64,000 bases of DNA from Paenibacillus sp. FJAT-26967 (lineage in GTDB: Bacteria > Bacillota > Bacilli > Paenibacillales > NBRC-103111). The notes under the pieces were generated by a model that saw only the letters and a list, made by a program, of their open reading frames with translations, did not search any database and was not told the origin of the DNA. Position numbers and translations under genes: made by a program. The DNA is taken from the NCBI RefSeq assembly GCF_001541095.1, contig NZ_LMXH01000001.1, forward strand, positions 551,140 to 615,139, given 5' to 3'. How positions within the stretch are numbered: position 1 is the stretch's first letter; each line of letters opens with the position of its first letter. This document shows, one piece after another, positions 7,101 through 13,228 of this stretch.

Positions 7101-9911
7101 GAGCAGGGTGATTCTCGCAGTAATCGTATAGTGGGGCAGATTCAAAGCATCCGGAGGGACGTTACTGTTGCGGGCGAAAGCTATGGGGATGATTACGATA
7201 CCTTGGCGAACCTCTGTAAAGAACGTAAGGTAGAGCAGATTATTCACTTATTAGCGTTTGCAGAACCTAAGGAAGCGGAAACCCTGGATGATTTTCAAGT
7301 GCAGGAAAGCAGGGGGATATACAGCCTTTATCACCTTACGAAGGCCTTGGTCAAGGCGGGGCTGGAGAAGGAAGTCGAGATTGTGCTGATCGCTCCTTCC
7401 GTCCAAGAGAATCCTCATCATGCTTCCATGTTCGGCCTTGGTAAAGTAATCGGACAGGAATACTCCAAGCTTAACTGCCGTTGTATAGAAGTATGCGATT
7501 TAACAGATGAGGCAACCATTGTTTCCGAAATTAATAGCGCCAGCAGGAATTATTGGACCTTGTATAAAGGCGGAGAGCGGTTCGTACAAGAATTGTCCTC
7601 TATCGAACTGCAGGAGATCCCGGATCAGCCCATTACGATTCAAGACGATGGCGTGTACATCATTACAGGCGGAGCGGGCGGGCTAGGGCTCGAAATCGCA
7701 AAGGATCTGGCTTCCCGCAATCGAATTCATCTTGTTTGTATTAACCGGTCTGCCTTTCCCGCTGAAGGGGATTGGGAGCGGTTATGTGATACGTCTACGG
7801 ACCAAAAGCTTATCTACAAAATTCGCAAAGCCCAAGAGATAAGGGCAAGTGGTTCAACTATACAATTCTTCTGTGCCGATGTTTCTTCCAGGAGTCAAAT
7901 GGAAGCGGTGCTTGATACAGTCCGGGGCCAGTATGGAGCCATCCGTGGAATTATTCATGCCGCAGGTGTTGCCGGAGACGGTTTTATTATCCGCAGAGAA
8001 CGAGAAGTTTTCGATAATGTGCTCGCTCCCAAAACGAGAGGAACCTGGATTTTAGATACGCTGACAGCCAAAGATAATCTGGATTTTCTGGTTCTTTTTT
8101 CATCCATTACGTCCTTTTTGGCCGGACAAGGACAGGGAGATTACTGCGCAGCCAACTCCTACCTCGATGCTTATACCCTGTACCGCAATCATCAAGGCAG
8201 GCGTACATTGACAATTAATTGGGCCGCATGGGAGGAAGTAGGGATGGCTCATGACTATGGCGTGAGCAGAGATTCCGACATGTTCCTGCCTATTGAGATT
8301 CAGGATGCTCTGGAGGCCTTTCATACGGTATTAAGCAAGCAGGTACAGAGGGTTATTATTGGGGAACTGAACAGCAACCATCCGTCTTTATTCGATGATT
8401 CACTTGGTTTTGAACTAGATCCATCGATTATGTCTTCACATGGTGAGGATAATTTCGGATTCCAGGTAGGAGAAGCCAAGGATGAGATCAAAGAAGAATC
8501 CTCTCGTGTCACATTGACGGGGCGTTCTTCCGACGATCCTTACACGGATTGGGAGCTAAGGATAGCTCAAGTGCTGGGTCATGCTCTCGGACAGAAGGAA
8601 ATTAATATTTACGACACATTTTATGAGATAGGCGGCAATTCGATCCTTGCGGTTAAAGTGGAGACGCTAATGGAGAAAGCCGATATTCCGATTGGGATAT
8701 TCGAATTATTTGAAAAGCAGACCGTAAAGGCGCTCGCAGAGCATGTGTCCGGTCAAAATGATTCGGGAGAGCTCGCATCCCAGGCCGATAATCTTACCGG
8801 CCACCAGCGGATAGAGGAGATTGAAGATTCCGGTCTGATCCTGGACAATATACAGCCTTTTAATGACTTGTTCTATAAAGATTGTTTTCATAACTCCCTG
8901 TTCCCAGTCCTATTGTTCTTTGAGAAGAATTACACTGTTTTTTCGGCTAACGATCTATTCCGGTATACGCAAGACGGGATGACGAATCATTTCGAGAAGA
9001 CTATCGCTGATTTGCTGGCGGAGCTGGGAATCGGAGTGAGTACTGCAACGCATCATAGTCCTAATAAAAATGACGAAGTGATAACGGAACAGGACCGAAT
9101 ATTGCTGGCGGACTTCTCCAGAAACATTGGGATGGAAGCGACTATGCCTGCTGAAGATAGCAAGCAGCTAATCCCTCGCATTAAAAACGCTGTATCACAG
9201 GGGAATCCGGTAATCGTATGGGTGGATTGTTACTATGAGCCCATTCGTCAAGACACCTTTCATCAGGACCATTGGATGCACAGCTTACTTGTTTATGGAT
9301 TTGATGATGACAAGAAGATATTCAACATAATTGAACATAGCTATCGCGGCAATTTGACCTATAGACCGCAAACGATCGGGTACGAGGATTTGCAGCGATC
9401 TTATGAAGGATTTCTTGTGAATTATCTGCCGCACACTAACATGCCGTCCTACTATGAATTTCTAAACAATACGGATAAATCCGGCCAGAAAGAACCCGAT
9501 TACCGGGAAGTATTTAAACGCAATGTGAGGGATCATGAAGAACTGCTATTCGAGAGTTTGAAGCAGCTTAAGGAAATCACGGACAGGATCCTTCTTGCGG
9601 TTTCCGATGAAAAACGTTTAAAAGAAGAAGCGGATGGATGCATGGAGATCTTGAACTCGATCATAGCTTGCAAGCAAATCGAGGTGTTTAATATCAAGGA
9701 GTTGTTCGGTGATGAAGAGCCGTTAACGCAAGAGCTTGAGAATATTCTGGATCATTGGAATTACGTAAGACACCTCATAGTGAGATATGCGTTTACATCT
9801 GTCTACAAAATGAAGGATATTACGGAGCGGCTTAACTCCATTCATCCGGCAGAAAAAAGGTATTACGAGCAATTGTTAGCTAAAATGCAGCAGCCCGCCT
9901 CTAACGTTTAA
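4185..9911 (+). CDS. PKS P2: KS-DH-KR-ACP with C-terminal BtrH-like domain
   Basis: A 1908-residue trans-AT PKS. KS ~30-460 has Cys203 (DTACSS), EAHGTGT and KTNLGH. A linker with no acyltransferase follows. DH ~645-945 has an intact HxxxGxxxxP (His695, Pro704), but the second motif reads DEAVN, with Asn where Gln or His is usual. KR to ~1400 has TGGAGGLG and Tyr1320 (YCAAN). ACP has Ser1486 (GGNSI). Residues ~1545-1900 match the BtrH/C39-like family: Cys1567 (DCFHNSL), WVDCYYEP, and HWMHSLLVYGFDDD with His1699. An acyltransferase domain after an ACP is unusual. With P1 the expected ACP-bound product is a 4-amino-crotonyl or 4-amino-3-hydroxybutyryl group, which this domain may transfer to an amine (inference). 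GGAGGGG sits five bases before the ATG. Confidence 0.9.
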   Translation: MSLNIKALTKLIVSQEPKEEAKEELRFSRDIAIIGVSCRFADAANKEEYWQSLVQGKDHIRPFPEERERLNEPYLAAKKAVRPNDSYYEAGFLEQVDLFDYDFFSLSPKEASLMSPSQRLFLESAWEAIEDAGYGGGLLQNSLTGIFLGHSTDFGVSYKEFIESSSPDDMSVSISGNINSIIASRISYLLNLQGPSLVVDTACSSSLVAVHQACRSIRSGDCDLALAGSVKVDLLPLTSIKAKEDEIGITSSDSRARTFDDSSEGTGLGEGVAAILLKPLSQALADGDHIYALIKGSAINQDGTSAGLTAPNPSAQSDVIERAWKDAGIDPETIGYFEAHGTGTNLGDPIEISGIEEAMSRYTDKKQFCAIGSVKTNLGHLDHAAGIAGMVKAIFALKERMLPASLHFQKPNKRINFETSPVYVNDRIRPWIAGGNPRRCGISSFGLSGTNCHVVLEEAAPGPADVPGDVHSPLRNQGQNLLTLSAKGQEGLRDLVRAYQFRLYNHDVMDLRDMCYTANTGRGHYSHRLAVLFDDQADLRIQLDRLSSLDVNKWQDSAVLYGEHRIVSENQTLRKKGELTRTEKLKLTQAGKELTEGSSLSIKELVQIYLSGGDINWQVLYEGENRKRLSLPTYPFARTSCWVEANEEASKEREGSPYILNDSHPLFDACLSESYDRVTYLSVLSAQDHWVLSEHLVAGSCVAPGTIYLEMAIELAKRYFPNRTIQLSDVLFLTPFSVKPGERKELQTILTKEKDRFHFVVMSRFKQQWTKHAEGTIIPSAMKQGNAFEITTLQKQCSGGDMPYFPYETVNRIETGPHWNCIREVKQGSRSLIADLSLEEAYTTEALEYNLHPALMDEAVNVALRSLGEELYLPFSYKRLTIYRNLPSDIYSYIKKKSADVASPEIATFDVHLLDKSGNELVFIEDYSIKKVTGSLVYDQPRNHKNTYHLNWKKSETPLHQQQTASLSTLIIEQGDSRSNRIVGQIQSIRRDVTVAGESYGDDYDTLANLCKERKVEQIIHLLAFAEPKEAETLDDFQVQESRGIYSLYHLTKALVKAGLEKEVEIVLIAPSVQENPHHASMFGLGKVIGQEYSKLNCRCIEVCDLTDEATIVSEINSASRNYWTLYKGGERFVQELSSIELQEIPDQPITIQDDGVYIITGGAGGLGLEIAKDLASRNRIHLVCINRSAFPAEGDWERLCDTSTDQKLIYKIRKAQEIRASGSTIQFFCADVSSRSQMEAVLDTVRGQYGAIRGIIHAAGVAGDGFIIRREREVFDNVLAPKTRGTWILDTLTAKDNLDFLVLFSSITSFLAGQGQGDYCAANSYLDAYTLYRNHQGRRTLTINWAAWEEVGMAHDYGVSRDSDMFLPIEIQDALEAFHTVLSKQVQRVIIGELNSNHPSLFDDSLGFELDPSIMSSHGEDNFGFQVGEAKDEIKEESSRVTLTGRSSDDPYTDWELRIAQVLGHALGQKEINIYDTFYEIGGNSILAVKVETLMEKADIPIGIFELFEKQTVKALAEHVSGQNDSGELASQADNLTGHQRIEEIEDSGLILDNIQPFNDLFYKDCFHNSLFPVLLFFEKNYTVFSANDLFRYTQDGMTNHFEKTIADLLAELGIGVSTATHHSPNKNDEVITEQDRILLADFSRNIGMEATMPAEDSKQLIPRIKNAVSQGNPVIVWVDCYYEPIRQDTFHQDHWMHSLLVYGFDDDKKIFNIIEHSYRGNLTYRPQTIGYEDLQRSYEGFLVNYLPHTNMPSYYEFLNNTDKSGQKEPDYREVFKRNVRDHEELLFESLKQLKEITDRILLAVSDEKRLKEEADGCMEILNSIIACKQIEVFNIKELFGDEEPLTQELENILDHWNYVRHLIVRYAFTSVYKMKDITERLNSIHPAEKRYYEQLLAKMQQPASNV

Positions 9912-9941
9912 CATCCATCATAGCTCGAAGAGGGGACAAAT

Positions 9942-10514
9942 ATGCGAAAATGGTATGCGATTTTTGTTCAAGGCGCCAAGGAAGAGGATGTCATGAGACG
10001 GATTTTGGAGAGATTCGATCGTTCCTCTGTATATTGCTGTGTACCGAAGCGGAAAGTACCTGAAAAAAAAGATGGGGTTGTAAACGCCGTAATCAAACCG
10101 ATGTTCCCGGGGTATGTTTTTTTGCAGATTCATATGGATTTTAAAACCTACTATGAAATCCAAGCGATTCCTGAGGTTATCAAAGTATTAAACTATGAGA
10201 ATAAAAAGGACAAGCAAGTATCGCAGGAACAGGGTCATGAAGAGATGTACTTTAAATCTATTCCGGATGAAGAGATGGAGCATCTTATCAAGCTTATGGA
10301 TGACAAGGCGATTGTCGATTATTCTACTGTTCTGCTGAACAATAACGTCATAACGATCGTCTCGGGTCCGTTAAAGGGAATGGAAGGAAGCATCAAAAAG
10401 ATCGATAAACATAAAAAGCGGGCCAAACTGCTGCTGAATTTCCTGGGTTGTGAGAAACTGATTGATCTGGGGATTGAATTGTTAGCTCCGACACCGACCA
10501 GTCCTATACGTTAG
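9942..10514 (+). CDS. loaP: LoaP-type NusG paralogue, antiterminator
   Basis: A 190-residue protein with a NusG N-terminal domain (WYAIFVQGAKEEDV at the start, MFPGYVFLQI near residue 55) and a C-terminal KOW motif (ITIVSGPLKGMEGSIKKI, ~residues 130-150). Housekeeping NusG is not expected in this place. LoaP proteins are known to drive processive antitermination of long polyketide operons in Bacillota, for example the difficidin operon, by acting on an RNA hairpin in the leader. Here the gene is third in the operon, not first. It is followed by a ~375-base non-coding stretch with several hairpins and a terminator-like stem. The start ATG has AGAGGGGAC just upstream. Role: allow RNA polymerase to complete the >50 kb transcript. 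Confidence 0.85.
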   Translation: MRKWYAIFVQGAKEEDVMRRILERFDRSSVYCCVPKRKVPEKKDGVVNAVIKPMFPGYVFLQIHMDFKTYYEIQAIPEVIKVLNYENKKDKQVSQEQGHEEMYFKSIPDEEMEHLIKLMDDKAIVDYSTVLLNNNVITIVSGPLKGMEGSIKKIDKHKKRAKLLLNFLGCEKLIDLGIELLAPTPTSPIR

Positions 10515-10592
10515 TAACGAACTTAAGCCCGGATAAACAGCCTCTTCGTATGTCGGGAAGGTTAAGAATTGTGCCACAAAAGTAAAATTTTA

Positions 10593-10601
10593 TGGTATTA
10601 T
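10593..10601 (+). promoter_or_regulatory. Possible extended -10 element
   Basis: TGGTATTAT matches the TGnTATAAT consensus in all but one position. No convincing -35 lies 16-18 bases upstream. If active it would start a second transcript near 10608 carrying the hairpins and the terminator-like stem before the serine hydrolase gene. Confidence 0.25.
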
Positions 10602-10716
10602 TTTAACAAGATACATCAATGGTTATTTATTTAAAAAAGGTAATTTACGACTAATATCAAGATTTCCTTTTTTTAATTGCATCATTATTCAATGATTATT
10701 GCATTTCGTAATGATT

Positions 10717-10761
10717 CTTGAAAAAATTAATCGATGTTCCGGCACGTTAATATTTTTCAAG
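10717..10761 (+). repeat. Long inverted repeat (hairpin or operator)
   Basis: CTTGAAAAAATTAA (10717-10730) is complementary to TTAATATTTTTCAAG (10747-10761) over 14 base pairs with a single bulged A, around a 16-base loop. It is the strongest inverted repeat I saw in the window. It may fold as RNA in the leader downstream of loaP, or serve as a DNA operator. Confidence 0.6.
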
Positions 10762-10781
10762 CGGACATAGCTATTTAGGAA

Positions 10782-10823
10782 GGTAAGTGCTCCCACTTGT
10801 CGTGGCGAAGCACTGCCTTTTTT
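10782..10823 (+). terminator. Rho-independent terminator-like stem before the serine hydrolase gene
   Basis: GGTAAGTGCT pairs with AGCACTGCC (one bulged A and one T-G pair). Inside it CCAC pairs with GTGG around the loop TTGTC. Six T residues follow directly (10818-10823). It sits ~66 bases before the next gene, inside what otherwise looks like one continuous operon. It is therefore either a true end for the first three genes or an attenuator read through with the help of LoaP. Confidence 0.6.
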
Positions 10824-10889
10824 CTGTGCAGATTTTGAGCCGGTATCCTGCTGCAAGAAGGTATATCATTCCGTGAGGAGAAGATCGCT

Positions 10890-12422
10890 ATTCGTTCCCT
10901 TCATCAGAAAGTCTACTTGGCTGCACTAAGTATTTGGACAGCCCTATGGCTCATTTATCCAATCATGGACCGGGTTTCCGGTGAAGGCAGCCCCTATCAA
11001 TCAGGCGGGACCTTTGAATCCGGGCAGATTGATTCCTTTATTGGGAGGAAGATGGAAGACGGTAAGATTCCGGGAGTATCCGTGACCATTGTCGATAAGA
11101 AGCAGATTCTCTACCAGAAGGGTTTCGGAATCGCGGATCAGACGAAAGCTCCGGTTACGCAGGAGACCCTATTCGAGATTGGATCGACAAGCAAAGCGTT
11201 CACCGGGCTGGGGATTCTCATGCTGCAAGAAAGAGGCAGTCTGCAAATTACAGATGAGATCACCCGGTATCTTCCGTCATTCGCTGCAACTTACCAGGGA
11301 ACGAGGCCTAAGCTGACCCTGGAAAATTTTATGTATCAAACCAGCGGAATCCCCTTTCGTACGATTGGGGATATTCCCGTTGCTTCAGGCGAAGATGCTT
11401 TGGAACAGACGGTAAGGGTACTTGAAGGGATTGAACTTGACTTCTTGCCTGGCACCAAATTCTCTTATGCAACGCTCAACTATGATGTACTTGGCTTGGT
11501 GATCGAGAAAGTAACGGGACAGCATTTTGAGGATTTTATTCGAACCGAGCTGCTTAATCCGCTTGAGATGAACCAGACGTTTGCATGGCGGGGAGATCTG
11601 GATCAGCAGAAGCTGGCTGCCGGTTATAAACTGCTGTTCGGACAGCCGCAGCCGTACCAGGCACCCGAATATCGGGGCAATACGCCCGCCGGGTATTTTA
11701 TCATAAGCGGGTATGACCTGGCCAAATGGCTGCAAATTCAGCTTGGAGAATCAACGCTGGGCTGGGTACGGAATCTTGTCCGTACTTCGCAGATTCCGAA
11801 TGCGCAAGTCCAGCCGGATTATGATGGATCGTTATATGCCTCCGGCTGGTTTGCTTATCTAAAAGAAAGTACGGAGCTGTCACATGGAGGCGGCAATCCC
11901 AATTACTCCTCCTATTTTGTGTTGAATCCGGAAAGAGGTCTTGGCGTAGGCATTCTGGCGAATATGAATTCTTCATACACGCAAGAGATCGGCCAAGGAA
12001 TAATGGATATGCTGATGGGCCGGGACGTACAAACAGGCACTTCCGACCAATTCCTTCAGGTGGACAGGATAGCCGCTATCGTAACAGCAATTACCGGAAT
12101 CAGCATTCTCGTCCTGCTGTTCCTTCTCGTGAAAGGCATTATACAGATCCGGACCGGAGCCAGACAATATACGGGTTTATATAATCGTCTGAAGATTCGT
12201 ATGTTAGTCATGGCGGTACTCCTATCCGCTCTCGCGTATTTGCTATACCGAATAAATGATATCGTTTTTGACGGTTTGAATTGGAGCTTCGTCCAGGTGT
12301 GGGCTCCCAACAGCTTATTCTATGCCTTGTATGGAATTTGGGGATGTGCCTTGCTTTTTTGTCTGTGTGATATATTTGCCCGATCTTGTCCGGCAGCTAA
12401 GAGCCCGAAGCTAACTTTCTAG
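10890..12422 (+). CDS. Membrane-anchored serine hydrolase, ClbP/ZmaM-like
   Basis: A ~510-residue class C beta-lactamase/S12-type hydrolase. The nucleophile motif is STSK (Ser99, Lys102 in this numbering), then YAT with Tyr193, and HGGG late in the domain. It has an N-terminal hydrophobic signal or anchor and three C-terminal membrane helices. That topology and length match ClbP, XcnG and ZmaM, which remove an N-acyl-D-amino acid from a prodrug outside the cytoplasm. A prodrug-activating role is inferred; other S12 proteins also carry such helices. Start choice: a GAGGAG lies nine bases before an ATT at 10890, and starting there gives a basic n-region (RSLHQK) before the hydrophobic stretch. 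The next candidate, TTG 10917, has no ribosome-binding site and would lose those charges. A rare ATT start is therefore proposed. Confidence 0.75.
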   Translation: MRSLHQKVYLAALSIWTALWLIYPIMDRVSGEGSPYQSGGTFESGQIDSFIGRKMEDGKIPGVSVTIVDKKQILYQKGFGIADQTKAPVTQETLFEIGSTSKAFTGLGILMLQERGSLQITDEITRYLPSFAATYQGTRPKLTLENFMYQTSGIPFRTIGDIPVASGEDALEQTVRVLEGIELDFLPGTKFSYATLNYDVLGLVIEKVTGQHFEDFIRTELLNPLEMNQTFAWRGDLDQQKLAAGYKLLFGQPQPYQAPEYRGNTPAGYFIISGYDLAKWLQIQLGESTLGWVRNLVRTSQIPNAQVQPDYDGSLYASGWFAYLKESTELSHGGGNPNYSSYFVLNPERGLGVGILANMNSSYTQEIGQGIMDMLMGRDVQTGTSDQFLQVDRIAAIVTAITGISILVLLFLLVKGIIQIRTGARQYTGLYNRLKIRMLVMAVLLSALAYLLYRINDIVFDGLNWSFVQVWAPNSLFYALYGIWGCALLFCLCDIFARSCPAAKSPKLTF

Positions 12423-12429
12423 CTGCCGG
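12390..12429 (+). repeat. Perfect 9-bp inverted repeat across a stop codon
   Basis: CCGGCAGCT (12390-12398) and AGCTGCCGG (12421-12429) are exact complements separated by 22 bases, enclosing the end of the serine hydrolase gene. No T-run follows, so it is not a standard terminator. It may stabilise or pause the transcript between the hydrolase and the thioesterase genes. Confidence 0.4.
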
Positions 12430-12481
12430 CATCCTGATAAGACTGATGGGCACGCGATACTAATTTGGAGGAATCAGGCCG

Positions 12482-13228
12482 ATGGAACGAATCAAGTTAT
12501 TTTGTTTACCCTATGCAGGCGGTTCTGCAATGATGTACAAGCGTTGGAGCAAATTAATGGATCATGCCATAGAACTGGCTCCCATTGAACTTGCCAACCG
12601 GGGAACTCGTTCTAAACACCCCCACTACGAAAATCTAAATCAGGCAGTCGACGATTTGTATAAATGGATTCTTCCTTATCTGGACGGAAGTCCGTTTGCT
12701 TTTTTTGGACATAGCATGGGCAGTCTTCTTTCTTATGAGTTAATTCATAAAATTAAAGAATTAACGGGACAAGAGCCGATTCATGCTTTTTTCTCAGGGA
12801 GAAATCCTCCTCATATCATAAAAGAAGAGAGCGTCGCTTTTGATTCCGGCAAGGAAGAGTTTCTGGAAGATTTGAGGCAGCTTGGAGGAATGCCGGTTGA
12901 AATTTTGGAGAGCGAACCCCTGCTTGATTATGTGCTGCCCATTATTCGCGGGGATTTTAAAATGATGAGCACGTATTCCTATGTTCCCCGTTCAGCGAAA
13001 TTTGAATTCAATATATCGGCTCTTGGAGGCAAAGCGGATAAGGAAGTACCGGTAGAGGACTTGAGGGAGTGGGCACAATTCACGAATCGCGAATGCCGTA
13101 CGGTCCTTTTTGAAGGCGGGCATTTTTTTATAAATGAGCTGCCGGAGGAAATCGTATCACTCATTACCCGGACATTGAGGACTGCCTTGCTGGCGGGAAG
13201 AGGAAGAGGCGGTTCACTGCATGCTTAA
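12482..13228 (+). CDS. Type II thioesterase
   Basis: A 248-residue alpha/beta hydrolase of the external thioesterase family. It begins with FCLPYAGGSAMMYKRW, has the nucleophile Ser78 in GHSMG and the catalytic His214 in GGHFFIN. Such enzymes release wrongly primed or stalled acyl groups from carrier proteins, here those of both NRPS and PKS modules. Length is normal for the family. TTTGGAGG stands about ten bases before the ATG. Its last eight bases overlap the start of the P3 gene, so the two are translationally coupled. It is not the chain-terminating thioesterase. Confidence 0.93.
   Translation: MERIKLFCLPYAGGSAMMYKRWSKLMDHAIELAPIELANRGTRSKHPHYENLNQAVDDLYKWILPYLDGSPFAFFGHSMGSLLSYELIHKIKELTGQEPIHAFFSGRNPPHIIKEESVAFDSGKEEFLEDLRQLGGMPVEILESEPLLDYVLPIIRGDFKMMSTYSYVPRSAKFEFNISALGGKADKEVPVEDLREWAQFTNRECRTVLFEGGHFFINELPEEIVSLITRTLRTALLAGRGRGGSLHA

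Larger units (their letters stand above)
10515..10889 (+). promoter_or_regulatory. Leader-like non-coding region downstream of loaP
   Basis: No gene is seen in these ~375 AT-rich bases. In order they hold: an imperfect stem CTTAAgCCCG (10522-10531) with CGGGaaggTTAAG (10554-10566); an extended -10 like TGGTATTAT (10593-10601) without a good -35; a small hairpin ATCATT/AATGAT (10681-10696); a long inverted repeat (10717-10761); and a terminator-like stem (10782-10823). The order promoter, hairpins, terminator, gene is what a conditional-antitermination leader would look like, and the likely antiterminator is encoded immediately upstream. Structures were found by eye. Confidence 0.5.

Noticed and set aside
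9942-10514. Housekeeping NusG
   Set aside because: Housekeeping nusG lies between secE and rplK; its place inside a biosynthetic operon and its divergent sequence fit LoaP.
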